The notes under the pieces were generated by a model that saw nothing but the letters and a program-made list of their open reading frames with translations, did not search any database and was not told the origin of the DNA. DNA of 64,000 nucleotides, taken from NCBI GenBank assembly GCA_965116435.1, contig OZ220686.1, positions 1,860,001-1,924,000 on the forward strand. Reading direction: 5' to 3'. Below are positions 54,165 to 63,600 of the stretch, piece after piece. Numbering within the stretch: position 1 is the first letter of the stretch; each line of letters starts with the position of its first letter. Position numbers and translations under genes: made by a program. Source of the stretch: VXPQ01 sp965116435 (GTDB taxonomy: Bacteria > Bacteroidota > Rhodothermia > Rhodothermales > VXPQ01).

Positions 54165-54995
54165 TTATCCCGCGGCGGCGTCCCACAGCAGGCGCAGCGC
54201 CACGATGGCGGCCAGTGCGGCGAACAGCAGTTGCAGCATGCGCTGGTTCAGGCGATGCGCCGTGCGGACGCCCAGCCGGGCGGTAAGCGCGGCGGGCGCC
54301 GCAAGGCAAAGACCTCGCAGGGCGTCCACATAGCCAAGCGTATGCTCCGGCGTGTTTGCTTCCTGTCCCAGCCAGGCGTAGATCAGCGTACCGGTCAGGG
54401 AAATGAACACGATGCTTGCGCTGGAGGTGCCGGTGGCTATATGCATGGGCAGGCGCAGAAAATGGTGGTACGCCGGCACGAGCACGACGCCTCCGCCCAC
54501 TCCTGCCGCCGAAGCAATGGCGCCTGCGGCGGCTCCCGTGCCCGCCAGTACGCCGGTCCGAAGCCGTCCTGGGTTGAAGGCGTTTTTTGCGGGCCCGGAT
54601 TCGAATCGCACCGCCATGCGCACCGTCAGCGCGAGCAGGACCATGCTGAACACGATCTGAAAGGCCTCGCCGTCGTACCAGGATTGCGTGGTGACCCAGC
54701 GGGTCATGCCGAGGACCACCGCTGCGCTGAACACGCCCACCACGACGGCGACCCGGGTTATCACCGCCTGTTCTCCGTACTGCGCCCAGGCCGAGACGGC
54801 CGCGGTGATCATGGTGCAGAACAAACTCGACCCGATCGTGAGCGGGGCCAGGACTTCCGGGGGTACGCCTGTCTGCTGGTAATAGAAGAAAAGCACCGGG
54901 GCGAAGATAATGCCCCCGCCGACTCCGAAAAGCCCCGCCACGAATCCTCCGCCGAGGCCGGCGGCGACCAGAAGCATCAGGTGGACGATGTCCAT
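54165..54995 (-). CDS. TauE/SafE-family anion exporter
   Basis: 276 residues with eight predicted helices and the two repeated motifs FGVGGGIIFAPVLFFYYQQ and AGVGGGVVLVPAYHHF at equivalent positions, the TauE/SafE (DUF81) hallmark. These proteins export sulfite, sulfoacetate or related anions, or act as uncharacterised permeases. The substrate is unknown. It lies between an S41 protease (46 bp upstream) and HtrA (81 bp downstream). Confidence 0.88.
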   Translation of the reverse strand: MDIVHLMLLVAAGLGGGFVAGLFGVGGGIIFAPVLFFYYQQTGVPPEVLAPLTIGSSLFCTMITAAVSAWAQYGEQAVITRVAVVVGVFSAAVVLGMTRWVTTQSWYDGEAFQIVFSMVLLALTVRMAVRFESGPAKNAFNPGRLRTGVLAGTGAAAGAIASAAGVGGGVVLVPAYHHFLRLPMHIATGTSSASIVFISLTGTLIYAWLGQEANTPEHTLGYVDALRGLCLAAPAALTARLGVRTAHRLNQRMLQLLFAALAAIVALRLLWDAAAG

Positions 54996-55041
54996 AGCGA
55001 TACGGGCGGATGCGGCCCGGTGCGATGTGGGCGACGAGTGT

Positions 55042-56700
55042 TTACCGGGGCGTCAGGAGCTGTCGATACGCGGGCGCATCTTCCGCCAGGCGTACGGCTG
55101 CCAGAATGTGTTCGTCGTGGTTGAGCGAGGCGGCGATACGGGCGGATTGCCCGAAATACCGGGACAGAATTTCTTCGCGAAGGCGTTTTTTCAGGTGTTC
55201 GCGGCGCCGGTCGAAGGCGGCTTGCTTTTCGGACAGCATGGCTTCGCGCAGCGCGGCTATTTCGTCCTCCGCCGATGCGTACCCGTTGCGGGTCAGCTGG
55301 TCGTTCAGGGTGCCGAGCGCGTGCTCGGCTTCGGTCCGGTAGTCGAACTGCTCCTCCTGGAGCCATGCCGCAAAATCGTTCAGGATGGCGTCGGATACGG
55401 TGAAGCCGGGCGCGATGGAGTCGTTGCGGGCCGCAAACCGATTGGCGTAGAAGAAAAAGGCGGCCTGCCGCACCAGCGCCTGCTCCAGTTCGCTTTGGGC
55501 GTCGAGGGCGGTCAGGCTGTCCGGTTCGACGCCGCGGCCGCTCTGGACCGGTCGTCCGTTGCGCGTCGCGAACCGCTGTTGCAACGAATCGCCGGGCGCC
55601 GCATCCCCCGCCCGCTGTTCGTCGTAGTCGATCGCCTGAATGCTCCGTCCGCTTGGCGTGTAGTACTTTGAGGTCGTCATTTTCAGGGACGTGTTGTACG
55701 GAAGCGGCTTGACAACTTGCACCAGCCCCTTGCCGAAGGTGGGCGTCCCGAGCACGACGGCCCGGTCCAGGTCCTGCAGGGCGCCCGCCACGATTTCTGC
55801 CGCGGATGCGGTGATGTTTCCGACCAGCAGGACCAGCGGCAGGTCCGGCGCGACGGGCGGGCTCGCGCTGCGATAGACCTGCTCGTTCTGGAGCGTTCGC
55901 CCGCGCGTGGAGACGATGACCTCGCCTTGCGGGACGAACAAGGCGGTGGCCTCCACCGCTTCGTCGAGCAGGCCGCCCGGATTGTCCCGGAGATCAAGCA
56001 CCAGCCCCCGCAGGCGCTCCGTTTTTTGCAGGGTTTGCAAGGCGTCGCGGAGTTCCGAGGCGGCCCCGCGGGCAAACCGGTCGAACTTGATGTATCCGAT
56101 GCCCGCCGACGAGTCGGCGAATCCGGCGAACGACACATTTTTCAGGGTAACCTGCTGTCGGGACAGCCGAAACCGGATGGGTTCGGGGGCGCCCTCGCGT
56201 TCGACGCGCAGTTCGACGGCGGTTCCGGGTTCGCCCCGCATCAGATTCCGAAGATCGCTGAGCGTCATGCCCTCCGTCGAGCGCCCCTCGATTTCGACGA
56301 TTACGTCCCCGGCGCGCACCCCTTGTTTGTACCCGCTCGTGCCCTCGATCGGCGCGACGACAATGATTTTTTCGTTGCGCATGTCTATGCTCAGGCCGAC
56401 GCCTCCGTAACTGCCCCGGGTAATGATATGAATCTGCGTATTATCCGCCTCGTCCATGAACGTGGTGTACGGGTCCAGGTCTTCCAGCATGGCGTGGATG
56501 CCCACCCGCATGAGTCGCTGCGGGTCTGGACGATCCACATAGCCCGTGACCAGTTCCTCGTAGACCGATCCGAAAATCCGGAAGTTTTTCCGCAGCGCGA
56601 AGAAATCGTCGTCTTTCGCCGAGAAAAAGCCGGCGGCAAGGACGGCGAGCGCAAGGACGATGAGCGTCGAACGTTTTTTCGTCGCAGGAGGCAGGCGCAT
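55042..56700 (-). CDS. C-terminal processing peptidase (S41 family)
   Basis: 552 residues. An N-terminal membrane anchor (TLIVLALAVLAAGFFSA) is followed by a PDZ domain (about 100-180; VIVEIEGRSTEGMTLSDL) and the S41 catalytic domain. The nucleophile is the serine in GNITASAAEIVAGAL, and the lysine lies in TFGKGLVQ. A ~150-residue C-terminal helical extension is typical of Bacteroidota Ctp proteases. It trims or degrades periplasmic or outer-membrane protein C-termini. The gene is 13 bp downstream of tatC. Confidence 0.92.
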   Translation of the reverse strand: MRLPPATKKRSTLIVLALAVLAAGFFSAKDDDFFALRKNFRIFGSVYEELVTGYVDRPDPQRLMRVGIHAMLEDLDPYTTFMDEADNTQIHIITRGSYGGVGLSIDMRNEKIIVVAPIEGTSGYKQGVRAGDVIVEIEGRSTEGMTLSDLRNLMRGEPGTAVELRVEREGAPEPIRFRLSRQQVTLKNVSFAGFADSSAGIGYIKFDRFARGAASELRDALQTLQKTERLRGLVLDLRDNPGGLLDEAVEATALFVPQGEVIVSTRGRTLQNEQVYRSASPPVAPDLPLVLLVGNITASAAEIVAGALQDLDRAVVLGTPTFGKGLVQVVKPLPYNTSLKMTTSKYYTPSGRSIQAIDYDEQRAGDAAPGDSLQQRFATRNGRPVQSGRGVEPDSLTALDAQSELEQALVRQAAFFFYANRFAARNDSIAPGFTVSDAILNDFAAWLQEEQFDYRTEAEHALGTLNDQLTRNGYASAEDEIAALREAMLSEKQAAFDRRREHLKKRLREEILSRYFGQSARIAASLNHDEHILAAVRLAEDAPAYRQLLTPR

Positions 56701-56713
56701 GGGATCGGGAAGG

Positions 56714-57586
56714 CTATTCGAGGGCTTGTTGTCGTCGTTTTTCGCGCCGTTCCACGCGCTGCGTAATCCATATGGAAAGTTCGTAGAGTCCCACCATAGG
56801 AACGGCCACCAGTAACTGCGAAACCGGATCCGGGGGCGTCAGAAACGCGCCAAGAACGAGGATAGCGATAAGCGCATATTTGCGTCCTTTGCGCAGCATG
56901 CCGGCGTTGACGATGCCTGTTTTCGCCAGAAAAAACATGACCACCGGCAGTTCGAAAAGCAGGCCCACGCCGAACACCCATGTGGTCACCAGGCTGAAGT
57001 ACTTGGTGATGTCGAATTCGTTGACGATCTGTTCGGAGATGACGAAATTCGCAAAGAACTGCAAGGCCATGGGGGTGATCACGCAGTAGCCGAAACTGAC
57101 GCCCAGCACGAAAAATCCGGTGGCGAAAAGGGCCGAGAAACGCATGCCCCTTTTTTCCTCGGGATACAGGCCCGGCTCAATGAATTTCCAGAACTGATAG
57201 ATTGTGATGGGCGCGCCGATAATGATGCCCACCACGAGCACCGATCCCCAGTAGGCGAAAAACTGCCCGGTCACGGTGCGATTTTGCAAAACCAGCTCCC
57301 TCGCTTCGAAGCCGAAGAGCTGGTACATGAAGAAGTTTTGCTTCGTGGGGCCGAGAAGAATCTGGTCGATGACGAATTCGTCGAAGATCGCGCACAGAAT
57401 GGAGCCGAGCAGGACGCCCCCGATCCCTTTCAGAATGCGCCACCGGAGCTCCTCGAGGTGGTCCAGGAAGGACATTTCATCCAGCGCATTGGCCAGATCG
57501 AACCCACTTGATGCGTCGCCTGCTGCGCCGTCCTGGACCGTGGTCCCGGCGGCGGTCGATTTGTTGCGAGGTCGGAACAGTTTCAT
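56714..57586 (-). CDS. tatC: Sec-independent protein translocase TatC
   Basis: 290 residues with six helices. The N-terminal MSFLDHLEELRWRILKGIGG carries the conserved E for twin-arginine signal recognition. LYPEEKRGMRFSALFATGFF and the C-terminal ILGAFLTPPDPVSQ region are also family marks. It is the receptor and core of the Tat pathway. tatA/tatB are not in the window. Its N-terminal ~35 residues before the first helix are longer than usual. Confidence 0.95.
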   Translation of the reverse strand: MKLFRPRNKSTAAGTTVQDGAAGDASSGFDLANALDEMSFLDHLEELRWRILKGIGGVLLGSILCAIFDEFVIDQILLGPTKQNFFMYQLFGFEARELVLQNRTVTGQFFAYWGSVLVVGIIIGAPITIYQFWKFIEPGLYPEEKRGMRFSALFATGFFVLGVSFGYCVITPMALQFFANFVISEQIVNEFDITKYFSLVTTWVFGVGLLFELPVVMFFLAKTGIVNAGMLRKGRKYALIAILVLGAFLTPPDPVSQLLVAVPMVGLYELSIWITQRVERREKRRQQALE

Positions 57587-57589
57587 GGG

Positions 57590-58189
57590 TTACGCCGGAT
57601 CGGATGCGCCGCGCTTGTCTTTGCGCAGATTCAGTTCGAACAGTGCGTCCACCCAGACGCCGTCTCGCTCCACCTGCGCCTTGCCGTCGCTCCAGGGAAA
57701 GCGGAAAAGCGTCATCACGCCCGCCACCTCGAATCCGTCTTGCCGGAGCTGGGAGATGGCCCGCAGGGCGCTCTGGCCGCTGTTGAGAATATCGTCGAGG
57801 AGCACCACGGGCCGCCGTCGGTCGAGTGGTCCTTCAATAAGCCGCCGGCGTCCGTGCGGTTTGCGGCTTTCCCGCACGAAACCCGCCAGAAACGGAGGGA
57901 ATCCTTCTGCGGCGAGCACCGAGCACACCATGGCGTAGGCTCCGAACCCGTGCCCGGCCACCTGGCGCACGCCTTTGTTGCGGAGCCGGTCGGCCAGCGC
58001 CTGCCCGACTTCGCAGAACATGGCGGCGTCCAGCATGGGTATGCGTATGTCCATCAACCACCCGATAGGACGTCCCTGCGGATCGGTAAGATGCTCGTCT
58101 GTGCTGCGAACGAGCGCCCGCTCGTACAGGCGGCAACCCAGATCTTCGAGGTCTGTATAGGTGGAGGGAGGCGATACTCCGTTCGGCAT
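57590..58189 (-). CDS. orotate phosphoribosyltransferase-like protein
   Basis: 199 residues from the ATG at 58189; a GTG at 58201 is possible. The PRPP-binding loop is VVLLDDILNSGQSA, the type I phosphoribosyltransferase motif. The N-terminal part (GCRLYERALVRSTDEHLTDP) and an active-site-like VAGHGFGAYAMVCSVL resemble OPRTase folds. True PyrE would need the Lys-rich flexible loop, which I cannot identify clearly, so a divergent PyrE-like enzyme is as likely. It sits between glyA and tatC. Confidence 0.7.
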   Translation of the reverse strand: MPNGVSPPSTYTDLEDLGCRLYERALVRSTDEHLTDPQGRPIGWLMDIRIPMLDAAMFCEVGQALADRLRNKGVRQVAGHGFGAYAMVCSVLAAEGFPPFLAGFVRESRKPHGRRRLIEGPLDRRRPVVLLDDILNSGQSALRAISQLRQDGFEVAGVMTLFRFPWSDGKAQVERDGVWVDALFELNLRKDKRGASDPA

Positions 58190-58246
58190 AGCGGCGCACA
58201 CCGGTTTGGTCTGCAGGGCGAGGCGACAATGCGGGATCGGGCGGTT

Positions 58247-59554
58247 TCAGGCCACGGCGAAATCGTACAACGGGAACTGCTCGCACAGCGCGCGCACTTC
58301 TGCCTGCACCTGGCGCTGCACGGTTTCGTTGCCCATGTCGGAAAGAATGCGGTCCATCAATTCGACGACCCACTCGAACTCTGCTTCCCGGAATCCGCGC
58401 GTGGTCATGGCGGGCGTTCCGATGCGCATGCCGCTGGTTACGAACGGACTTGTTTCGTCGAACGGCACCATGTTTTTGTTTACCGTGATGTCCGCCGTTT
58501 GCAGGGCCGCCTCGGCTTCCTTGCCCGTGACGCCCTTGCTGCGCAGGTCGATGAGCGTCAGGTGGTTGTCCGTGCCGCCCGACACCAGATCGTATCCCCG
58601 GTCCAGAAAGGCCCGGGCCATGGCCTGGGCGTTGGCGATAGTCTGTTTGCCGTATTCGACGAAATCCGGTTGCAAGGCTTCGCCGAAGGCCACGCCCTTG
58701 GCGGCGATGGCGTGCATGAGCGGCCCGCCCTGCATCCCCGGAAACACGGCTGAATCGAACAATTCGCTCATGCGCTTGATGCGGCCGGAGGCCGGGGCTT
58801 TCTTGCCGAAGGGATTTTCGTAATCCGCGCCCATGAGGAGCATCCCTCCCCGGGGTCCGCGCAGCGTCTTGTGCGTGGTGGTGGAAACGATATGGCAATG
58901 CGGCATGGGGTCGTTCAGCAAGCCCGCCGCGATCAGCCCGGCCGTGTGCGCCATGTCCATCCACAGGAAGGCCCCCACTTCGTCCGCGATGTCGCGAAAG
59001 GCGGCATAGTCGAAGTCGCGGGAATAGGCGCTGGCCCCGATGGAAATCATGCGGGGTTTCTGCTTTCGCGCCAGATCGCGGACCTTGTTCATGTCGATGC
59101 GTCCGGCCAGCGGCCCCTCCTTTTCGACGCCGTAATGGGTAGATTCGTACAGGATTCCCGAAAAATTGACCGGGCTGCCGTGCGTGAGATGCCCGCCGTG
59201 CGACAGGTTCAGCCCCAGGAAGGCGTTGCCGGGCTTCAGGAGCGTCAGAAACACCGAGGCGTTGGCGCTGGCTCCGGAATGCGGCTGCACGTTCACCCAC
59301 TCGCACTGGAATAATTCCTTGGCGCGTTCCCGGGCCAGTTCTTCCGCTGTGTCTACGTGCAGGCATCCGCCGTAGTACCGTTTGCCGGGGAGTCCTTCCG
59401 CATATTTATTGGTCAATGGACTGCCCAGCGCCTGCAACACCGCCCGGCTGACGAAATTTTCCGACGCAATCAGTTCAAGCCCCTCGTTCTGACGATACAC
59501 CTCCTGCTGGATGGCGTCGTACATGTGCGGGTCGTGTTTCTGGAGATCGTTCAT
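58247..59554 (-). CDS. glyA: serine hydroxymethyltransferase
   Basis: 435 residues. The signature NEGLELIASENFVSRAVLQA at the N-terminus, the PLP lysine K229 in STTTHKTLRGPRGG and GSGASANASVFL-like substrate contacts (here PHSGASANASVF) are all present. It interconverts serine and glycine with tetrahydrofolate. It starts 10 bp after the DUF4159 gene on the minus strand and continues into the PRTase-tatC-S41 run. A metabolic link to gcvP (44340) is expected. Confidence 0.98.
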   Translation of the reverse strand: MNDLQKHDPHMYDAIQQEVYRQNEGLELIASENFVSRAVLQALGSPLTNKYAEGLPGKRYYGGCLHVDTAEELARERAKELFQCEWVNVQPHSGASANASVFLTLLKPGNAFLGLNLSHGGHLTHGSPVNFSGILYESTHYGVEKEGPLAGRIDMNKVRDLARKQKPRMISIGASAYSRDFDYAAFRDIADEVGAFLWMDMAHTAGLIAAGLLNDPMPHCHIVSTTTHKTLRGPRGGMLLMGADYENPFGKKAPASGRIKRMSELFDSAVFPGMQGGPLMHAIAAKGVAFGEALQPDFVEYGKQTIANAQAMARAFLDRGYDLVSGGTDNHLTLIDLRSKGVTGKEAEAALQTADITVNKNMVPFDETSPFVTSGMRIGTPAMTTRGFREAEFEWVVELMDRILSDMGNETVQRQVQAEVRALCEQFPLYDFAVA

Positions 59555-59564
59555 GGCGTCGCGG

Positions 59565-60296
59565 TTAGTTCATCATGGCGTAGACGAGGATGTTGGCGCC
59601 CATGCGGAACGCGGTTTCGCGCTTCTCTGGAGCGTCGTTATGCACTTGCGGCGATTCCCATCCGTCGCTGATGTTCGTTTCGTAGGTGTAGAATACGACG
59701 AGGCGCCCTTCGTGAAACAGGCCGTATCCCCTCGGAGGCGCATTGTCGTGTTCGTGAATTTTCGGAAGCCCGTTCGGAAACAGGTACTGGGTGCGGTAAA
59801 TTTCATGATCGAACGGGATTTCCACGAAGGATTTTTCGGGAAAGACTTTTTTCATTTCCCGCCGGATGTATTCGTCCAGGCCGTAGTCGTCGTCCACATA
59901 CAGAAATCCTCCGTTTTGCAAATACCGCCGGAGCCGCGCTGCTTCTTCGTCCGCCAGCACGATGTTCCCATGGCCAGACAGGAACAGGAACGGAAACCCG
60001 AACACCTTGTCGCTGGAAAGTTCGACTACGTCGGGGCGGACGTCAACCTGCAGGAGCGTGTGGCTGCGGATGTATTGCAGGAAGTTGGGAAGGGGCGTGC
60101 TGGCCTGGTACCAGTCTCCGCCCCCGCTGTATTTTACGGCGGCGATGCGGAGGAGGCCGGCGTTCGATATGGCGGCCTGTTCCTGCGCAACGTGTATATT
60201 TACGGCCTGTCCGTTCGCCTGTTGCTCCATGGCGAGATGCGCCAGCAGGCACAGTGCGAGGGCGCGCAACCCGGCGCCTGTTCGAGAAATATGCAT
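59565..60296 (-). CDS. DUF4159 domain exported protein
   Basis: 243 residues. A signal peptide ending near MEQQANGQA leads to a domain with RIAAVKYSGGGDWYQ, FLFLSGHGNIVLADEEAARL and GFLYVDDDYGLDEYIRREMKK, the DUF4159 pattern commonly found near AAA/MoxR-VWA clusters in Bacteroidota. Its role is unknown; the glutamine amidotransferase-like fold has no catalytic triad I can point to. It is the first gene of the glyA operon. Confidence 0.82.
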   Translation of the reverse strand: MHISRTGAGLRALALCLLAHLAMEQQANGQAVNIHVAQEQAAISNAGLLRIAAVKYSGGGDWYQASTPLPNFLQYIRSHTLLQVDVRPDVVELSSDKVFGFPFLFLSGHGNIVLADEEAARLRRYLQNGGFLYVDDDYGLDEYIRREMKKVFPEKSFVEIPFDHEIYRTQYLFPNGLPKIHEHDNAPPRGYGLFHEGRLVVFYTYETNISDGWESPQVHNDAPEKRETAFRMGANILVYAMMN

Positions 60297-60331
60297 TCGT
60301 ATGGGGTCGCGTTACGGTGTTTTCGGACGTA

Positions 60332-60343
60332 ATCAGCGCGTCC
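60332..60343. repeat. dispersed palindrome, GGATGC family, copy 5 (right arm)
   Basis: ATCAGCGCGTCC followed by TTAATCA, close to the ATCAGCGCATCC-TTAATTA join seen at 29845-29862. Confidence 0.5.
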
Positions 60344-60387
60344 TTAATCAGGGTATCTCTTAAAGAACAAAACAACGCTGCGGTTTC

Positions 60388-60576
60388 ATGAAGGATCGCT
60401 TTGCAAACAGGGAATGTCCGTCCTGCGCATTGTCTATCGACGCCCGTGCGGAAGTGTGTCCGTACTGCGGGTACGACCTGCCCCGGACCGCACCCTCGAT
60501 CAAGGCGGCCGCCCTCGTGTTCGCCCTGCTGATGCTTTGGCCGCTCTTCGAACTGTTGCGGCTCCTGTTTCGCTGA
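60388..60576 (+). CDS. small zinc-ribbon membrane protein
   Basis: 62 residues. Two CxxC pairs (CPSC and CPYCGYDLP) form a zinc ribbon of the DUF-type found in many small membrane proteins. A single C-terminal hydrophobic helix (IKAAALVFALLMLWPLFELL) anchors it. Start ATG at 60388. Function unknown. Confidence 0.75.
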   Translation: MKDRFANRECPSCALSIDARAEVCPYCGYDLPRTAPSIKAAALVFALLMLWPLFELLRLLFR

Positions 60577-60683
60577 CGTCAACGATGGAACCATGACGCC
60601 CTGTGCGCCCGAACGCGACGCGCTGGGCGAAGTGGTTTTGACCAGCGTATCCCGTACTCTTTTGAAAAATCACATACGCCGAC

Positions 60684-61892
60684 ATGCCGCCGTCCTCCGA
60701 TTTGCCTGATCTGTCCAATTGCCTGCCGGGAGGCATGCCCGTCGATACGTTTTTGCGGGACTGGTGGCGGAAGAAGCCGCTCCTCGTCCGGAATGCGTTC
60801 CCCGGTTTCGAATCCCCGATCACGCCCGAGGAACTGGCGGGGCTGGCGATGGAGGACGAGGCGGTTTCGCGGCTCGTGCTGGAGCGCGGCGGGGACTATC
60901 CCTGGCAACTGCGCCATGGTCCTTTCCGGGAGGAGGATTTTGCGAATCTTCCCGAAACGCACTGGAGTTTGCTCGTGCAGGAGGTGGATCGGTGGGTTCC
61001 TGACGCAGCGGCCCTGTTCGAGCATTTCCGGTTTGCGCCGTTGTGGCGGTTCGACGACATTATGGTGAGTTACGCGCCCGACGGCGGGAACGTGGGGGCG
61101 CATGTGGATCGCTACGACGTGTTTCTGATTCAGGGGCTCGGGCGACGCGAATGGCGGATCGGGTCCCGGCCGCTGTCTGCCGAAGAGGAGGTGTCTGCGC
61201 CGGATATCGATGTGGATATGCTGGCGGATTTCGAGCCGGACGAGACGCTGACGCTCGAGCAGGGCGATATGCTGTATCTCCCGCCTCGCGTGGCGCATCA
61301 CGGCATTGCGCGGGGTCCGTGCATGACGTTTTCGGTCGGGTTTCGCGCGCCGGGCCATGTGGAATGCCTGGACGCCGTGTTGCGCCGGGCCCTTGCCGAC
61401 GCCGATCCGCTGGGGAGCGTGTCCGGGGTCGAATCGGCGCCGCCCGACCATCCGGGACGCATCGGGGAGGATGTGCTGGAACAGTTGTATCGTCTGGTAT
61501 GGGATTCGCTGACTGCCCCTGTGCTGGCGGAAGCCTTTGGCGCGCTCGTCACCGAATCGCGGCGCGGGGAGGAGTTGCCGCTCCCGGAACAGGAATGGAC
61601 CGGGGAAGCGCTTGTCGAAGCGCTGCAGGCGGGGGCCGAACTGGTCCGGGTGGCTCCGAATCGCTTTGCGTTCGTTGCCGGGCGAGACGGGCGGGCCACC
61701 TTGTTCGCCCACGGGGAGGCGTACCCGCTGGGACCGGAACTGGCGCCTGCCGGGCCGCTCGTTGCGGGGCGGGCGCCGCTGGATGCGGCAACGCTCGGCG
61801 AGGCCCTCGAGGATGGGGATTTCCGGGAATTATTGGCGGCGCTGGCGAATGCGGGGGTTGTGGAGGTGGGTGGGGTGGGGTTTTTGACGTAG
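60684..61892 (+). CDS. JmjC/cupin-like ribosomal oxygenase (RoxA/YcfD family)
   Basis: 402 residues. The Fe(II)-binding facial triad is H-x-D in GAHVDRYDVFLI plus the distal His in RVAHHGIARG. The N-terminal CLPGGMPVDTFLRDWWRKKP and the C-terminal winged helix-like segment match ribosomal oxygenases, which hydroxylate arginine or histidine of ribosomal proteins (L16 in YcfD). The substrate here is not proven. Its 3' end is low-complexity (GGGTGGGG). No close partner gene. Confidence 0.87.
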   Translation: MPPSSDLPDLSNCLPGGMPVDTFLRDWWRKKPLLVRNAFPGFESPITPEELAGLAMEDEAVSRLVLERGGDYPWQLRHGPFREEDFANLPETHWSLLVQEVDRWVPDAAALFEHFRFAPLWRFDDIMVSYAPDGGNVGAHVDRYDVFLIQGLGRREWRIGSRPLSAEEEVSAPDIDVDMLADFEPDETLTLEQGDMLYLPPRVAHHGIARGPCMTFSVGFRAPGHVECLDAVLRRALADADPLGSVSGVESAPPDHPGRIGEDVLEQLYRLVWDSLTAPVLAEAFGALVTESRRGEELPLPEQEWTGEALVEALQAGAELVRVAPNRFAFVAGRDGRATLFAHGEAYPLGPELAPAGPLVAGRAPLDAATLGEALEDGDFRELLAALANAGVVEVGGVGFLT

Positions 61893-61974
61893 TATACTTG
61901 TAATTTGTCCGCGCTGGCACATTGACTGGGTTTGGGAGCATCGGGTGGATGATTTGGCAGAATTCGGACTTTAG

Positions 61975-63570
61975 ATGCGGAAGGACATAGCCATATCGGA
62001 AGCGCGCCGTCTTGCGTTGCAGAAGGAACTTGATGCGGGCAAGAGCCGGGTCGAACGGAATCGGATGGGGCAGTTCGCCACGCCCCCGGGTCTTGCTCTT
62101 GAAATTCTCCGGTATGCGAAAGCGCATCTTGGAGAGACAGCGAAGGTTCGGTTTCTTGATCCGGCGGTCGGTACCGGCTCGTTTTATTCGGCGCTGTTGC
62201 ACGTTTTTCCCGCAGATCGGATCGAATCCTCCGTCGGCTATGAGATAGATCCGCACTACGGGATTCCAGCGGCGGAACTATGGCGGGAGGCCGGACTGGA
62301 CGTGCGCCTTGAGGATTTTACGAAGGCTACTCCTCCGAATCGCTCCGAACGGTTTAACCTGTTGATTTGCAATCCGCCGTATGTGCGTCACCACCATATC
62401 GCTCCCGACGAAAAGCGGTCTGTTCAGGCTCGGACCCGGAATGCCTGCGGCGTCGCCATCAATGGGTTGGCCGGACTGTATTGCTATTTTCTTGGCTTGA
62501 GTCATACGTGGATGGAAGACGGTGGGCTGGCCGGCTGGCTTGTTCCGAGCGAGTTCATGGACGTGAACTACGGGGCTTCCGTAAAGCGTTATCTGCTCGA
62601 CAAGACGACCCTGCTGCATATTCACCGTTTTGACCCCAGTGAAGTGCAGTTTGGCGATGCGCTTGTTTCGTCCGCCATTCTTTGGTTCCGCAAGGAAAAA
62701 CCGCCGCGCAATCATGCTGTGCGCTTCACGTATGGTGGTTCGCTGGAGAATCCCGGAGCGGATCGCCTGGTTGACGTTGAGACGCTACGCCGTGATCCAA
62801 AATGGACGCGGTATCCGATGGGCGAGAACCGTACGGACGCGCATGCTCCGGTGCTCGCCGATTTTTTCCACATCAAGCGCGGTTTGGTGACCGGAAACAA
62901 CAAATACTTTGTGTTGTCTGCTGAGGAAATCGAACGGCGGGGCTTGCCGCAGGAGGTGTTTCGCCCGCTGCTTCCGAGCCCCCGCTATCTTCCGGAAAAC
63001 GAGGTTGCCGCAGACGGCGCAGGCAACCCCGTATTGGATCGGCGTCTTTTTCTGCTGGATTGCAAATTGAAGGAAGCCGAGATACGGAAACGGCATCCGA
63101 AGTTGTGGGCTTACCTTGCTTTGGGCAAGGAGCAGGGTATTCCTGAGGGGTATCTATGCCAGCGCAGAACGCCTTGGTATGCACAGGAAAACCGTCCGCC
63201 TGCCCCGTTTGTATGCACCTATCTTGGCCGAATTGGCACGAAGACCGGCAAGCCCTTCCGCTTCATTCTGAATCATTCCAGGGCGACGGCGGCCAATGTG
63301 TATCTGATGTTGTATCCGAAGGAGACGCTTGCTCGCGCGCTGCGTAATGACCCGAATCTGAAGCGGCAAATATGGACGTTTCTGAACGATATCTCGCCGA
63401 CGGCCATGGTGAACGAGGGAAGGGTGTACGGCGGCGGGCTGCACAAACTGGAGCCGAAAGAACTGGGGAACGTTCCCGCAGTGGCTATTGCGGATTTGTT
63501 GCCGGAGGCGGCTTGGTCCTGGCGTCGGCGTCAGCAGGGGGAATTGTTCGGGGTGGCATCGACCGCTTGA
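61975..63570 (+). CDS. class I N6-adenine DNA methyltransferase (TaqI/Eco57I-like)
   Basis: 531 residues. The SAM-binding motif I is FLDPAVGTGSFY at 61-71, and the catalytic NPPY lies at 133-136. The N-terminal GKSRVERNRMGQFATPPGLA is typical of Eco57I/TaqI-like type II methyltransferases. Residues 300-531 probably form the target recognition domain. It is likely the modification component of a restriction-modification system; the next gene, convergent at 63601, is an unidentified protein and could be the nuclease. Codon use looks like its neighbours. Confidence 0.88.
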   Translation: MRKDIAISEARRLALQKELDAGKSRVERNRMGQFATPPGLALEILRYAKAHLGETAKVRFLDPAVGTGSFYSALLHVFPADRIESSVGYEIDPHYGIPAAELWREAGLDVRLEDFTKATPPNRSERFNLLICNPPYVRHHHIAPDEKRSVQARTRNACGVAINGLAGLYCYFLGLSHTWMEDGGLAGWLVPSEFMDVNYGASVKRYLLDKTTLLHIHRFDPSEVQFGDALVSSAILWFRKEKPPRNHAVRFTYGGSLENPGADRLVDVETLRRDPKWTRYPMGENRTDAHAPVLADFFHIKRGLVTGNNKYFVLSAEEIERRGLPQEVFRPLLPSPRYLPENEVAADGAGNPVLDRRLFLLDCKLKEAEIRKRHPKLWAYLALGKEQGIPEGYLCQRRTPWYAQENRPPAPFVCTYLGRIGTKTGKPFRFILNHSRATAANVYLMLYPKETLARALRNDPNLKRQIWTFLNDISPTAMVNEGRVYGGGLHKLEPKELGNVPAVAIADLLPEAAWSWRRRQQGELFGVASTA

Positions 63571-63600
63571 GTCTGGGGGAGTACCACTGATGGATCACCA